A stretch of DNA of 64,000 bases from Riemerella anatipestifer ATCC 11845 = DSM 15868 (GTDB taxonomy: Bacteria; Bacteroidota; Bacteroidia; Flavobacteriales; Weeksellaceae). The stretch spans positions 1,364,001 to 1,428,000 of the forward strand of contig NC_017045.1 of NCBI RefSeq assembly GCF_000252855.1. The letters are read 5' to 3'. This document shows positions 35,288 to 44,837 of this stretch, one piece after another; position 1 is the stretch's first letter, and every line of letters starts with the position of its first letter. The notes below the pieces were generated by a model. It saw nothing but the letters and a program-made list of their open reading frames with translations, made no database searches and was not told where the DNA came from. The position numbers were made by a program, and so were the translations under genes.

Positions 35288-36484
35288 ATGCCAAAAATAT
35301 CAAACAGAGCAGCCAATATGCCTGCTTCCCCTATCCGAAAATTAGTACCTTACGCTCTAGCAGCAAAACAAAGAGGAACTAAAGTCTATCACCTTAATAT
35401 AGGTCAGCCCGATATAGAAACGCCAGAAACAGCACTAGCAGAACTGCAAAAGATTGACTTAAAGGTGCTAGAGTATTCGCTTTCAGAAGGGAACTTAGAG
35501 TATAGAAAGGCTTTAGAAAACTATTACCATAGTTTGGGGTTTACGGACTTAACAGCAGATAACTTCATCGTTACCAATGGTGGTTCTGAGGCGTTGAACT
35601 TCGCACTTTCTACTTTGTGTGATGAGGGTGATGAAATCATCATTCCAGAGCCTTATTATGCCAATTATAACGGTTTTTCTAACCACATCAATGCTAAAGT
35701 AGTAGCGGTGCCGTCTTCCATAGAGACAGGTTTTGCATTACCAAGCATAGAAGAATTTGAGAAAAAAATCACCAATAAAACTAGAGCGATACTTATTTGT
35801 AACCCAGGCAACCCAACAGGCTATCTTTATACCAAAGAAGAGTTGAAACGATTAGCCGAAATTGCCCTTAAACACGACATTGTAGTTATTTCCGATGAGG
35901 TGTACCGTGAATATGTTTACGATGGAGAGAAACAGACTTCGATGTTGGAGTTTCCTGAACTAGCAGAAAACTGTATCATCATAGACTCCGAGTCTAAAAG
36001 ATACTCTATGTGTGGGGTAAGGATTGGCTTTATGGTTACCCGTTCTAAAGTGATTAAAGACGCCGCTATGAAATTTGCTCAAGCAAGGTTAAGCCCTGTA
36101 TTGCTAGGACAGATTATTGCAGCGAAGGCTCACCAAAACGATACCGCTTATATCCAAAGTGTGAGAGAAGAATACACTAAAAGAAGAAACCTTTTAGTAC
36201 AATTACTTAACGAGATACCAGGAGTTAATTGCCCGATGCCAAAAGGAGCATTTTATTGTATGGCAGAGCTGCCTATAGACGATGCCGATAAGTTTGCACA
36301 ATGGCTATTGGAGTCTTACTCTCATAACAACGAAACTATTATGGTGGCTCCAGCAGGAGGGTTTTATTCTAACCCAGAGTTAGGTAAAAAACAAGTGAGA
36401 ATAGCTTATGTTCTCAAAGAAGAAGATTTAGAAAGAAGTGCAGAATTGCTTAAAGACGCGTTAGAAAAATACCAAGCTTTGTAG
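35288..36484 (+). CDS. PLP-dependent class I/II aminotransferase
   Basis: A 398-residue fold-type I aminotransferase of the aspartate/aromatic kind. The PLP site is seen in NPGNPTGYLY, VISDEVYREYVYDG and the Schiff-base region DSESKRYSMCGVRIGF (Lys in ESKRYSMCG). The substrate-binding Arg is in the C-terminal VRIAYVL. Specificity (aspartate, aromatic amino acid or another) cannot be decided from sequence. It is a single-gene unit with its own promoter and terminator. Confidence 0.9.
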   Translation: MPKISNRAANMPASPIRKLVPYALAAKQRGTKVYHLNIGQPDIETPETALAELQKIDLKVLEYSLSEGNLEYRKALENYYHSLGFTDLTADNFIVTNGGSEALNFALSTLCDEGDEIIIPEPYYANYNGFSNHINAKVVAVPSSIETGFALPSIEEFEKKITNKTRAILICNPGNPTGYLYTKEELKRLAEIALKHDIVVISDEVYREYVYDGEKQTSMLEFPELAENCIIIDSESKRYSMCGVRIGFMVTRSKVIKDAAMKFAQARLSPVLLGQIIAAKAHQNDTAYIQSVREEYTKRRNLLVQLLNEIPGVNCPMPKGAFYCMAELPIDDADKFAQWLLESYSHNNETIMVAPAGGFYSNPELGKKQVRIAYVLKEEDLERSAELLKDALEKYQAL

Positions 36485-36501
36485 ATAAGATTTTAGTTTG
36501 C

Positions 36502-36536
36502 AAAAGCCGAGAGTTGTTCAGACTTTCGGCTTTTTT
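36502..36536 (+). terminator. Terminator after the aminotransferase gene
   Basis: AAAAGCCGAGAGT pairs with ACTTTCGGCTTTT (one G-U), followed by a T run. The remaining 200 bp to ileS hold no gene that I can support. Confidence 0.8.
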
Positions 36537-36738
36537 ATTTTATCTTCCTCAGATTGAAAATAGGAGGAAATTGAATTTGAATTCGTCTAAGTGTTTTACT
36601 AGAGTGTTAGGATGTTTTTCAATCGGTAGTAACTTTTTTATAAATAATGAGAGACAGCAGGTCTTGTATAGGTTTTATTATCGGTATTTTTTTGTATTTT
36701 AGCAAACTATTTTTAGAAAAAGCAAATTTTTTATCAAG

Positions 36739-39700
36739 ATGAGTAAATTTACAGAATACAAAGGGCTTAATCTTACGGATATATCAGCACAAATAGCTGA
36801 TTTTTGGAAAAAGGATAATACATTTCAGAAGTCGGTGGAGATTAGAAAAGGCAAACCAGAGTTCGTCTTCTACGAAGGACCACCTTCTGCTAACGGTATG
36901 CCAGGAATTCACCACGTAATGGCGAGAGCCTTAAAAGACATTTTCTGTAGATACCAAACTCAAAGAGGGAAACAAGTATTTCGTAAAGCGGGTTGGGATA
37001 CTCACGGACTGCCAGTAGAGCTGGGGGTAGAGAAAGAGTTAGGCATTACTAAAGAAGATATAGGTAAGAAAATTTCGGTGGAAGACTACAATCAGGCGTG
37101 CCGAAATGCCGTAATGAAGTACACCGATGTCTGGAACGACCTAACTGAAAAGATAGGCTATTGGGTGGATTTAGAAGACCCTTACATTACCTATAAGCCT
37201 AAATATATGGAGACGGTTTGGTGGCTTTTAAAACAGCTTTACACCAAAAATTTGCTTTATAAGGGTTATACCATTCAGCCATATTCCCCTAAGGCGGGTA
37301 CAGGGCTTTCTTCTCACGAGCTTAATCAGCCAGGGACTTACCGCGATGTAAGCGATACCACCATTGTGGCTCAATTCAAAGTAAAACAGCTTTCGGATAG
37401 TGTGGCTTCTAAGATAGGTCAGCAAAGTGGGGATATCCACATTCTTGCTTGGACGACAACGCCTTGGACGCTTCCGTCTAACACGGCTTTGGCAGTGGGT
37501 AAAGAGGTAGAATATGTCTTGGTGAAAACCTTTAATCAATACACCTTTGAACCAATCCAAATCGTTCTTGCAAAGGTACTTCTTGAGAAAAACTTTGGTA
37601 AAAAATATTTTGAAGCCACAGATGAAGATTTGGCTAAATATCAATCCGAAGATAAGCAAATCCCTTATCAAGTGTTAGGGCATTTTTCGGGTGCAGATTT
37701 AGCAGGAACGCAATACGAACAGTTGGTGCCGTGGTTTTTACCATACGAAAATCCAGACCAAGCCTTCCGTGTGATTGTAGGAGATTTTGTAACCACAGAG
37801 GACGGGACAGGGATAGTACATATTGCACCTACCTTTGGTGCTGATGACGCCCGTGTCGCAAAAGAAAACGGAATACCTCCAATGCTCATCAAAGATGAAA
37901 ATGATAATCTAGTGCCTTTAGTAGATTTACAAGGGAAATTTGTTAAAGGAGAGGCGGTGCCAGAGCTATTTAGTGGTAAATACATCAAAAATGAATACTA
38001 TGATAATGGCGCTGCCCCAGAGAAATCTTGGGACGTAGAAATGGCAATCCTCCTTAAAACGGAAAATAAAGCATTTAAGGTAGAGAAATACCTCCACTCT
38101 TATCCTCATTGTTGGAGAACAGATAAGCCTGTATTGTACTATCCACTAGACTCTTGGTTTGTTAAGATGACTTCGGTTAAGGAGCGTCTAGTAGAACTAA
38201 ATAAAGAAATCAACTGGAAGCCGAAGGCTACTGGAGAAGGGCGTTTTGCTAACTGGCTAGAAAATGTAAACGATTGGAACCTCTCTCGTTCCAGATATTG
38301 GGGAATTCCGTTGCCGATATGGAGAACGGAAGACCTAAAGGAAGAGAAAATCATAGGTTCGGTAGAAGAGTTGGTAAATGAAATCAACAAGTCCGTAGCA
38401 GCAGGAGTGATGGCGGAAAACCCTTTCAAAGATTTTGAAATAGGGAATATGAGCGAGGAAAACTATGCTAAGATAGATTTACACAAAAATATTGTGGACG
38501 AGGTGGTGCTAGTGTCCGAAACGGGTAAACCGATGAGAAGAGAATCCGACTTGATAGATGTTTGGTTTGATTCTGGAGCGATGCCTTATGCACAGCTACA
38601 TTATCCTTTTGAAAATAAGGAATTCATAGAGCAGAACAAGGCGTTCCCAGCGGACTTTATCGCGGAAGGAGTAGACCAAACTCGTGGTTGGTTCTACACG
38701 CTACACGCCATTGCAACCAGTGTTTTTGACTCTGTGGCGTACAAAAATGTGGTGTCCAATGGTCTTGTGCTAGACAAAAACGGACAAAAAATGTCTAAAC
38801 GATTGGGCAATGCGGTAGACCCATTTGATACTTTAGCGAAGTACGGTCCAGACGCCACCAGATGGTATATGATTTCCAATGCAAACCCTTGGGAAAACCT
38901 TAAATTTGATATTGATGGTGTAGATGAGGTGAGAAGAAAGTTCTTCGGAACACTTTACAATACTTATTCATTCTTTGCACTTTACGCCAATGTAGATGGC
39001 TTTAAATATGCCGAGAAAGAGGTGGAAAACAGACCAGAGATAGACCGTTGGATTCTTTCAGAACTTAATATATTGGTAAAAGAAGTTACCGAGTTCTATA
39101 ACGATTACGAGCCAACCAAAGTCGCTAGAGCCATCAATACCTTTGTTAATGATAATTTGAGTAACTGGTATGTAAGGCTTTGTCGCCGTCGTTTCTGGAA
39201 AGGAGATTATACCGAAGATAAAATTTCGGCTTATCAAACGCTTTACACTTGTTTAGAAACAGTGGCGAAAATATCAGCACCAATCGCTCCATTCTTTATG
39301 GATAGGCTTTATCAAGACTTGAATAAAGTGACCCAAAGAGATACGGCAGAAAGCGTGCATCTTACGGATTTCCCTGTAGCTAATGAAGGTGCGATAGACA
39401 TCAATTTAGTAGAAAAAACACACTTAGCACAACAGATTACCTCTATGGTATTTTCACTAAGAAAGAAAGAAAATATCAAGGTGAGACAGCCATTGCAGAA
39501 AGTAATGGTGCCTGTTCTAGATAAGAAAACGGAAGAGCAGATTGTGGCTGTTTCGGACTTAATTAAACAAGAGGTGAATGTAAAAGAGCTGCAAATCATC
39601 AATGATAAAGAGGCAGAGGGACTTATCGTAAAACAAATAAAGCCTAACTTTAAGACTTTAGGTCCTAAATTGGGTAAAGATATGAAGACGGTAGCCCAAG

Positions 39701-40137
39701 AGATTTCAGCGTTTGATAATGCTCAAATTTCCACTTTGGAGAAGGAAGGTAAGGTAATGGTTGGAGCTTATGAGATTTGCCTAGAAGATGTGGAAATATC
39801 GACTAAAGATATTCCAGGTTGGACGGTAGCTAGCGAAGGTAAAATCACAGTAGCGTTAGATTTAACGATAACCGACGAGCTTAGGTCCGAAGGTGTAGCT
39901 AGGGAGTTTATCAATCGTATTCAGAACCTTAGAAAAGAAAAAGAGTTTGAACTCACAGATAAAATTAAGATACAGTTAACACAAGATTGTCCATATTTGC
40001 AAGAAATTTTGAACAACGAGCAGTACATCGCTTCGGAAGTGCTTTCCGAAAAAATAGAAGTTTTAGAAATATTAAACACAGGTGATGAACTAGAAATAGA
40101 CGAAGTGAAGTTTACTGTAAATATTGAAAGAAATTAG
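36739..40137 (+). CDS. ileS: Isoleucyl-tRNA synthetase, type 2, with altered HIGH motif
   Basis: A 1132-residue class Ia synthetase charging tRNA-Ile, with editing (CP1) domain (residues ~200-420; GTGIVHIAPTFGADD) and the ATP motif GQKMSKRLGNAVDPFD. The long C-terminal part fits the eukaryote-like type 2 enzyme, which is less sensitive to mupirocin than type 1. The usual HxGH signature is replaced by GIHH (Gly56-His59 in GMPGIHHVM): first and third positions are swapped. This GxHH form is known from a subset of type 2 enzymes and is linked to very high mupirocin resistance. The rest of the protein is intact, so it is the housekeeping enzyme and not a decayed copy. Confidence 0.97.
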   Translation: MSKFTEYKGLNLTDISAQIADFWKKDNTFQKSVEIRKGKPEFVFYEGPPSANGMPGIHHVMARALKDIFCRYQTQRGKQVFRKAGWDTHGLPVELGVEKELGITKEDIGKKISVEDYNQACRNAVMKYTDVWNDLTEKIGYWVDLEDPYITYKPKYMETVWWLLKQLYTKNLLYKGYTIQPYSPKAGTGLSSHELNQPGTYRDVSDTTIVAQFKVKQLSDSVASKIGQQSGDIHILAWTTTPWTLPSNTALAVGKEVEYVLVKTFNQYTFEPIQIVLAKVLLEKNFGKKYFEATDEDLAKYQSEDKQIPYQVLGHFSGADLAGTQYEQLVPWFLPYENPDQAFRVIVGDFVTTEDGTGIVHIAPTFGADDARVAKENGIPPMLIKDENDNLVPLVDLQGKFVKGEAVPELFSGKYIKNEYYDNGAAPEKSWDVEMAILLKTENKAFKVEKYLHSYPHCWRTDKPVLYYPLDSWFVKMTSVKERLVELNKEINWKPKATGEGRFANWLENVNDWNLSRSRYWGIPLPIWRTEDLKEEKIIGSVEELVNEINKSVAAGVMAENPFKDFEIGNMSEENYAKIDLHKNIVDEVVLVSETGKPMRRESDLIDVWFDSGAMPYAQLHYPFENKEFIEQNKAFPADFIAEGVDQTRGWFYTLHAIATSVFDSVAYKNVVSNGLVLDKNGQKMSKRLGNAVDPFDTLAKYGPDATRWYMISNANPWENLKFDIDGVDEVRRKFFGTLYNTYSFFALYANVDGFKYAEKEVENRPEIDRWILSELNILVKEVTEFYNDYEPTKVARAINTFVNDNLSNWYVRLCRRRFWKGDYTEDKISAYQTLYTCLETVAKISAPIAPFFMDRLYQDLNKVTQRDTAESVHLTDFPVANEGAIDINLVEKTHLAQQITSMVFSLRKKENIKVRQPLQKVMVPVLDKKTEEQIVAVSDLIKQEVNVKELQIINDKEAEGLIVKQIKPNFKTLGPKLGKDMKTVAQEISAFDNAQISTLEKEGKVMVGAYEICLEDVEISTKDIPGWTVASEGKITVALDLTITDELRSEGVAREFINRIQNLRKEKEFELTDKIKIQLTQDCPYLQEILNNEQYIASEVLSEKIEVLEILNTGDELEIDEVKFTVNIERN

Positions 40138-40163
40138 AATACTTACATCATGTTTTGATAATT

Positions 40164-40544
40164 ATGGAACAAGAAAGACAAAGATATAGTGATGCCGATT
40201 TGAAAGAGTTTAAAGAACTTATAGAAGGCAAAATAGAAAAGGCAGAGAAAGATTTGGCGTTGATTAGACAAAACTTTATCAACGACCAAAATAATGGCAC
40301 AGATGATACCTCGCCTACATTTAAGGCTTTTGAAGAAGGAGCAGAAACTCTAAGCAAGGAGCAAAATGCTATTCTTGCCGTAAGACAGGAGAAATTTATC
40401 CGAGACTTAAAGAATGCTCTTATCAGGATAGAAAACAAAACCTACGGAATTTGTAGAGTTACAGGTAACCTTATTGGTAAGGAAAGACTGAAAGCTGTGC
40501 CTCACGCTACTTTAAGCATTGAGGCTAAAAATATGCAACGATAA
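40164..40544 (+). CDS. TraR/DksA-type protein lacking the zinc cysteines
   Basis: About 126 residues. An N-terminal coiled-coil region (residues ~5-55, acidic/basic heptads) and a C-terminal region that aligns with the DksA zinc finger: TYGICRVTGNLIGKERLKAVPHATLSIEAK. Only one Cys of the usual four remains (Cys in GICRVTG; the others are Thr, Ser and Ala), so zinc is probably not bound. Flavobacterial relatives seem to share this. It may still act on RNA polymerase. I start at ATG 40164; TTG 40155 is less likely. It follows ileS by 26 bp and ends at a terminator. Confidence 0.85.
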   Translation: MEQERQRYSDADLKEFKELIEGKIEKAEKDLALIRQNFINDQNNGTDDTSPTFKAFEEGAETLSKEQNAILAVRQEKFIRDLKNALIRIENKTYGICRVTGNLIGKERLKAVPHATLSIEAKNMQR

Positions 40545-40565
40545 TTGCAGAAAAGTTAAATATTA

Positions 40566-40608
40566 GCTGTGTGTCACAAGAAATATTTTTTGTGATACAC
40601 GGCGTTTT
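40566..40608 (+). terminator. Terminator after the DksA-like gene
   Basis: A stem of about 14 bp (GCTGTGTGTCACAA / TTGTGATACACGGC with G-U pairs) is followed by GTTTTTC. Confidence 0.75.
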
Positions 40609-40629
40609 TCATTAAAATAAAACATATAC

Positions 40630-41268
40630 ATGAAGAAGATAGCATTCGTAACTATTTTGGTATTGCTTTTAGACCAACTCTCTAAAATCTATATTAAAAC
40701 TAATTTTGAACTCAACGAATCTGTGAGGGTTTTGCCAGGTTTTAGATTGACCTTTGTGGAAAACCCAGGTATGGCTTATGGTTTACAGTTCGGAGGACTT
40801 ATTGGTAAATACTTTTTAGTAATTACTAGAGTGGTTCTTATTGGAGTGATGGTTCATATCTTTAGGAAATGGCTAAAAGAAGGAGCGTCTAATTACAGAC
40901 TTATACCTATGGCAATGATATTTGCAGGAGCGATAGGGAACTTAATAGATGGTATGTTTTATGGGCTTATCTTTGATACAGGAACGGTGTTTGATGACAG
41001 TATAGGGCGATGGATAGGTTACGATGGGGTTTCTCATATCACTGCTTTTGAGCAAGGTTATTCTCATTTTATGAAAGGTTGTGTGGTAGATATGTTTCAT
41101 TTTGATATGATTGATTGGTATGTGCCAGAGCATTACCCTATAATTGGAGGCACTAGAATACAGTTTTTTAAATATATCTTCAATGTGGCAGACGCCGCTA
41201 TTACAGTCGGCGTGAGTATATTATTTTTGTTCAGAAGAAAAGCCTTTCCTAACGGATTAGAGTTTTAA
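40630..41268 (+). CDS. lspA: Lipoprotein signal peptidase (signal peptidase II)
   Basis: A 212-residue inner-membrane aspartyl protease with four membrane helices that cuts prolipoproteins before the lipidated Cys. Conserved boxes are present: LLLDQLSKIYI, VENPGMAYGLQFG, GAIGNLIDGMFYGLIFD, and the catalytic Asp residues in CVVDMFHFDM and FNVADAAITVGVS. It is longer than the E. coli enzyme because of an insert before the first catalytic Asp (residues ~118-150), as in other Bacteroidota. Many lipoproteins in this window are likely substrates. The next gene starts 4 bp later. Confidence 0.95.
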   Translation: MKKIAFVTILVLLLDQLSKIYIKTNFELNESVRVLPGFRLTFVENPGMAYGLQFGGLIGKYFLVITRVVLIGVMVHIFRKWLKEGASNYRLIPMAMIFAGAIGNLIDGMFYGLIFDTGTVFDDSIGRWIGYDGVSHITAFEQGYSHFMKGCVVDMFHFDMIDWYVPEHYPIIGGTRIQFFKYIFNVADAAITVGVSILFLFRRKAFPNGLEF

Positions 41269-41272
41269 GTAG

Positions 41273-41914
41273 ATGAAAAAACTAGGGAAAGCTCTACTGG
41301 TTACATGTGTTTTATCCATCTTTAGTGTCGTAACGGTAATATTGTGGTGTAATTATATCATTAAAAGCCAGTCCGAAAGCTATATCTTCAGCAATATTTC
41401 TGAGGTACCAACTAAAAAAGTTGGACTTGTTTTGGGAACGAGTAAATATCTCCAAAACGGTATTCCTAACTGTTACTTTAAATACAGAATAGATGCGGCT
41501 GCGGAGCTTTATAAAAATGGCAAAGTGCAGTATTTTATTGTAAGTGGAGACAATTCTCGTAAAGACTACAACGAAACTGAGGATATGAAGCTAGATTTAA
41601 TGGCTCACGGCATTCCCGAAAATCATATTTACCAAGACTTTGCAGGGTTTAGAACGTTAGATTCCGTAATAAGAGCAGAAGATATTTTTGGTCAAAAGAC
41701 ATTCATTATCATTTCACAAAAATTTCATAATGAACGAGCGGTTTATTTGGCTAGGAAAAATGGCTTAGAAGCGTATGGATACAATGCTCAAGATGTAAAT
41801 GCCTATGCAGGGCTTAAAACCCAAGTCAGAGAATATTTTGCAAGAGTAAAAGTTTTTTATGATTTACTATTAGGCGTAGAGCCTAAGTATAGCGGTGATA
41901 AAATTGAAATATAG
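41273..41914 (+). CDS. SanA/YdcF-like (DUF218) envelope protein
   Basis: A 213-residue protein with one N-terminal membrane anchor (residues 8-30) and a DUF218 domain: VGLVLGTSKYLQNG, YFIVSGDNSRKDYNETEDMK, and YQDFAGFRTLDSVIRAE, then FIIISQKFHNERAVYLAR. This is the SanA subgroup, connected with envelope integrity and vancomycin exclusion at high temperature in enterobacteria. It is likely cotranscribed with lspA, fitting an envelope role. Confidence 0.88.
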   Translation: MKKLGKALLVTCVLSIFSVVTVILWCNYIIKSQSESYIFSNISEVPTKKVGLVLGTSKYLQNGIPNCYFKYRIDAAAELYKNGKVQYFIVSGDNSRKDYNETEDMKLDLMAHGIPENHIYQDFAGFRTLDSVIRAEDIFGQKTFIIISQKFHNERAVYLARKNGLEAYGYNAQDVNAYAGLKTQVREYFARVKVFYDLLLGVEPKYSGDKIEI

Positions 41915-41941
41915 TTTGGCTGCGATAGTATAACCACTTTT

Positions 41942-41973
41942 TTTGAGAAAATTGATATAAATCAATATCTTTG
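41942..41973 (+). promoter_or_regulatory. lepA promoter
   Basis: TTTG (41942-41945), 20-bp spacer, TATCTTTG (41966-41973): a full match to the Flavobacteriia consensus, 20 bp before the start codon. Confidence 0.75.
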
Positions 41974-41993
41974 CAGACTACGAATTCGTTTTC

Positions 41994-43790
41994 ATGAAGA
42001 ATATAAGAAACTTTTGCATTATAGCCCATATAGACCACGGTAAATCTACTTTGGCAGATAGGCTTTTAGAATATACCAATACGGTAACACAAAGAGAACT
42101 CCAAGCCCAAACCCTAGACGATATGGATTTGGAAAAAGAGCGAGGAATTACCATAAAATCTCACGCCATACAAATGGACTATGAGTATAAGGGTGAAAAA
42201 TATGTTCTCAACCTTATTGATACCCCAGGGCATGTGGATTTTTCCTACGAAGTATCTAGATCTATAGCAGCGTGTGAAGGGGCATTGCTGATTGTAGATG
42301 CGGCACAAAGCATTCAGGCACAAACAATTTCTAATCTTTATTTGGCATTAGAAAATGATTTGGAGATTATCCCTGTACTTAACAAAATTGACTTGCCGTC
42401 CGCAAACCCAGAAGAGGTTACAGATGAAATAATGAACTTATTGGGGTGTGAGTACGAAGATGTTTTAAGAGTTTCAGGAAAAACAGGAGAAGGTGTACAC
42501 GAGCTTTTAGAGCAAATTGTGGAAAGGATACCAGCTCCGAAGGGTGAGCCAGACGCTCCGTTACAAGCCTTGATTTTTGATTCTGTTTATAATCCTTTTA
42601 GAGGAATAGAAGCCTATTTTAAGGTTGTTAATGGCAAGATAAGAAAAGGCGAGAAAGTTAAGTTTATGGCTACCGATAAAACCTACGAGGCAGATGAGGT
42701 AGGGACACTAAAACTGAAACAACAGCCAAAACAAGAAATCAAGTGTGGAGATGTAGGCTACATTATTTCTGGGATTAAAGATGCCAGAGAGGTTAAAGTG
42801 GGAGATACTATTACAAGTGTAGAAAACCCAGCTACTGCTCCAATAGAAGGTTTTGAAGAGGTAAAACCTATGGTTTTTGCAGGGATTTACCCAGTGGAAA
42901 GTGAGGATTTTGAAGAACTAAGAACCTCCTTAGAAAAACTTAGGTTAAATGATGCTTCTTTAGTTTTTGAACCAGAAAGTTCAGCGGCTTTAGGATTTGG
43001 TTTTAGATGTGGATTCTTAGGTATGCTCCATATGGAAATTGTTCAGGAAAGGTTAGATAGAGAGTTCAATATGAATGTTATCACTACGGTTCCCAATGTA
43101 TCCTATCACGGATATAGCAAGAAAGAACCGGAAGTGCCAATCCTTATCAATAATCCTTCGGAAATGATGGACCCAACGGTAATGGATAGAGTGGAAGAAC
43201 CTTATATTAAAGCCTCTATCATTACCAAATCTGATTTCGTAGGAGCGGTGATGACGCTTTGTATAGAAAAACGAGGAGAAATTGTTAATCAAAGTTATCT
43301 AACTTCCGATAGAGTAGAGCTTGTCTTTAATATGCCTCTTGCAGAGGTGGTTTTTGATTTCTATGACAGATTAAAATCCATTTCTAAAGGCTATGCTTCT
43401 TTTGATTATCACCCAATAGGTTTCCGTGCTTCTAAATTGGTTAAGATGGATATTCTTATCAACGGGGATATGGTAGACGCATTGTCTTCTCTCATACACC
43501 AAGATAATGCCTATGGTATTGGTAAAAAAATGTGTGAGAAGCTGAGAGAACTTATTCCTAGACAACAGTTTGATATAGCAGTACAAGCAGCCTTAGGGAC
43601 TAAAGTTATTGCTAGAGAAACCATAAAAGCCTTAAGAAAAGATGTTACAGCAAAATGTTACGGAGGAGATATTTCAAGAAAAAGAAAACTCTTAGAGAAG
43701 CAAAAAGAAGGTAAAAAGAAAATGAAACAGATAGGACGAGTGGAAGTTCCGCAATCGGCATTTATGGCGGTACTAAAGCTAAATGATTAA
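41994..43790 (+). CDS. lepA: Elongation factor 4 (back-translocase LepA)
   Basis: A 598-residue translational GTPase. G1 is [10 protein letters not shown]3 DTPGHVD, G4 NKIDLP and G5 is in RVSGKTGEG. The unique C-terminal domain is present ([19 protein letters not shown] and the end FMAVLKLND). Length and motifs are those of the whole family. Single-gene unit with clear promoter and terminator. Confidence 0.98.
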   Translation: MKNIRNFCIIAHIDHGKSTLADRLLEYTNTVTQRELQAQTLDDMDLEKERGITIKSHAIQMDYEYKGEKYVLNLIDTPGHVDFSYEVSRSIAACEGALLIVDAAQSIQAQTISNLYLALENDLEIIPVLNKIDLPSANPEEVTDEIMNLLGCEYEDVLRVSGKTGEGVHELLEQIVERIPAPKGEPDAPLQALIFDSVYNPFRGIEAYFKVVNGKIRKGEKVKFMATDKTYEADEVGTLKLKQQPKQEIKCGDVGYIISGIKDAREVKVGDTITSVENPATAPIEGFEEVKPMVFAGIYPVESEDFEELRTSLEKLRLNDASLVFEPESSAALGFGFRCGFLGMLHMEIVQERLDREFNMNVITTVPNVSYHGYSKKEPEVPILINNPSEMMDPTVMDRVEEPYIKASIITKSDFVGAVMTLCIEKRGEIVNQSYLTSDRVELVFNMPLAEVVFDFYDRLKSISKGYASFDYHPIGFRASKLVKMDILINGDMVDALSSLIHQDNAYGIGKKMCEKLRELIPRQQFDIAVQAALGTKVIARETIKALRKDVTAKCYGGDISRKRKLLEKQKEGKKKMKQIGRVEVPQSAFMAVLKLND

Positions 43791-43824
43791 ACTTCATTAA
43801 GGAATAGTTTAAAATAGAACAGAG

Positions 43825-43865
43825 CCTAACCTAGCTATTTATAACAAGCGGGTTAGGTTTTTTTA
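43825..43865 (+). terminator. lepA terminator
   Basis: CCTAACC and GGTTAGG form a stem around a 19-base loop with extra pairing (AGC/GCG), followed by TTTTTTT. Confidence 0.7.
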
Positions 43866-43929
43866 TTTTAAGTAATCTGAATTTTAAGAAAACATCAATC
43901 AAAGTAATAGGTAAAAATGAAAAATGATT

Positions 43930-43961
43930 TTTGTCAGTCCATAAATTAGTTTGTATTTTTG
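43930..43961 (+). promoter_or_regulatory. Promoter of the suf operon
   Basis: TTTG (43930-43933), 20-bp spacer, TATTTTTG (43954-43961), 28 bp before sufA. No recognisable Fe-S regulator (IscR-type) operator was seen. Confidence 0.7.
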
Positions 43962-43989
43962 TTGGCGAAAATCATTCTAAATAAACACA

Positions 43990-44319
43990 ATGATAAAAGT
44001 ATCAGACCAAGCTAAAGATAAAGCTGTTCAGCTTATGGCAGAAGATGGGTTTAATCCTAGTGAAGATTTCATTAGGGTAGGCGTTAAGAGTGGAGGCTGT
44101 TCAGGGTTAGAATATGTGTTGAAATTCGATAATCAGACCACAGGTACAGACCAAATCTTTGAAGACAACGGAATTAAAATAGTAATAGACAAAAAATCAA
44201 TTCTCTATTTAGCAGGGACAACTTTGGAATATTCTGGAGGTCTTAACGGAAAAGGATTTGTTTTTAACAATCCCAATGCTGCTAGAACTTGTGGTTGTGG
44301 AGAGAGTTTTTCGCTATAA
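43990..44319 (+). CDS. sufA: Iron-sulphur assembly protein, HesB/IscA/SufA family
   Basis: A 109-residue A-type Fe-S carrier. The three conserved Cys are in SGGCSGLEYVL and the C-terminal TCGCGESFSL. It passes Fe-S clusters from the SufBCD scaffold to target proteins. It is the first gene of the suf operon here, separated from sufB by a four-helix-bundle gene that looks inserted. Confidence 0.93.
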   Translation: MIKVSDQAKDKAVQLMAEDGFNPSEDFIRVGVKSGGCSGLEYVLKFDNQTTGTDQIFEDNGIKIVIDKKSILYLAGTTLEYSGGLNGKGFVFNNPNAARTCGCGESFSL

Positions 44320-44321
44320 TT

Positions 44322-44353
44322 GGTTTAAGGTTCAAGGTTTAAGAATTCAAAGG
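44322..44353 (+). repeat. Left repeat (GGTTTAAGGTTCAAGGTTTA type) flanking the four-helix-bundle gene
   Basis: Starts 2 bp after the sufA stop and is built from GGTTTAAGG/GGTTCAAGG units. Its reverse complement matches the units in 44838-44890, so the gene in between is bracketed by inverted repeats. Confidence 0.75.
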
Positions 44354-44375
44354 AGTAAGGAAGTTGTAAAATTAT

Positions 44376-44792
44376 ATGCAGGATATTATAGTTCCAGAAG
44401 ATATGTCAAACATCAAAACTTTTGAAGACTTAGAAATATGGCAGTTATCTAGAGCCTTGTGCCAAGATATATTTGTAATTATAGAAGAAACTCCTTTGAA
44501 GAACAACTTTAGACTTGCTAATCAGATAGACGGAGCATCGGGTTCCATTATGGATAATATTGCAGAAGGCTTTGAACGAAACGGGAATAGAGAATTTCTA
44601 CAGTTTTTATCTGTAGCAAAGGCATCTTGTGGAGAAGTACGTTCGCAGCTATATAGACTAAAAGATAGAAATTTTGTTAATGATAAAACCTTTGAAGATT
44701 TAAAAAATAAAACCTTACTTTTAAGTAAGAAAATAAGTGCTTTTATAAAATATTTAAAGAATAGTGAAATGTCAGGAACTAAATTTAAGTAG
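44376..44792 (+). CDS. Four-helix-bundle protein (S23 / 23S rRNA intervening-sequence family)
   Basis: A 138-residue helical protein with the family start KTFEDLEIWQLSRALCQDIF, followed by LANQIDGASGSIMDNIAEGFERNGNREF and helices to the C-terminus. Family members were first found encoded in intervening sequences of 23S rRNA genes and are frequent, scattered genes in Bacteroidota; their role is unclear. I keep ATG 44376; ATG 44403 is an alternative start just before the conserved part. It sits between sufA and sufB, bracketed by inverted repeats, which looks like an insertion that spared the operon. Confidence 0.88.
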   Translation: MQDIIVPEDMSNIKTFEDLEIWQLSRALCQDIFVIIEETPLKNNFRLANQIDGASGSIMDNIAEGFERNGNREFLQFLSVAKASCGEVRSQLYRLKDRNFVNDKTFEDLKNKTLLLSKKISAFIKYLKNSEMSGTKFK

Positions 44793-44837
44793 AAAAGAAA
44801 TAAGTAGAAAGTAAGGGTTTCAACTTTGAGTTTTAGT

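Noticed and set aside
36514-36702. 62-codon ORF between the aminotransferase gene and ileS
   Set aside because: It starts inside a terminator hairpin and its translation looks random.
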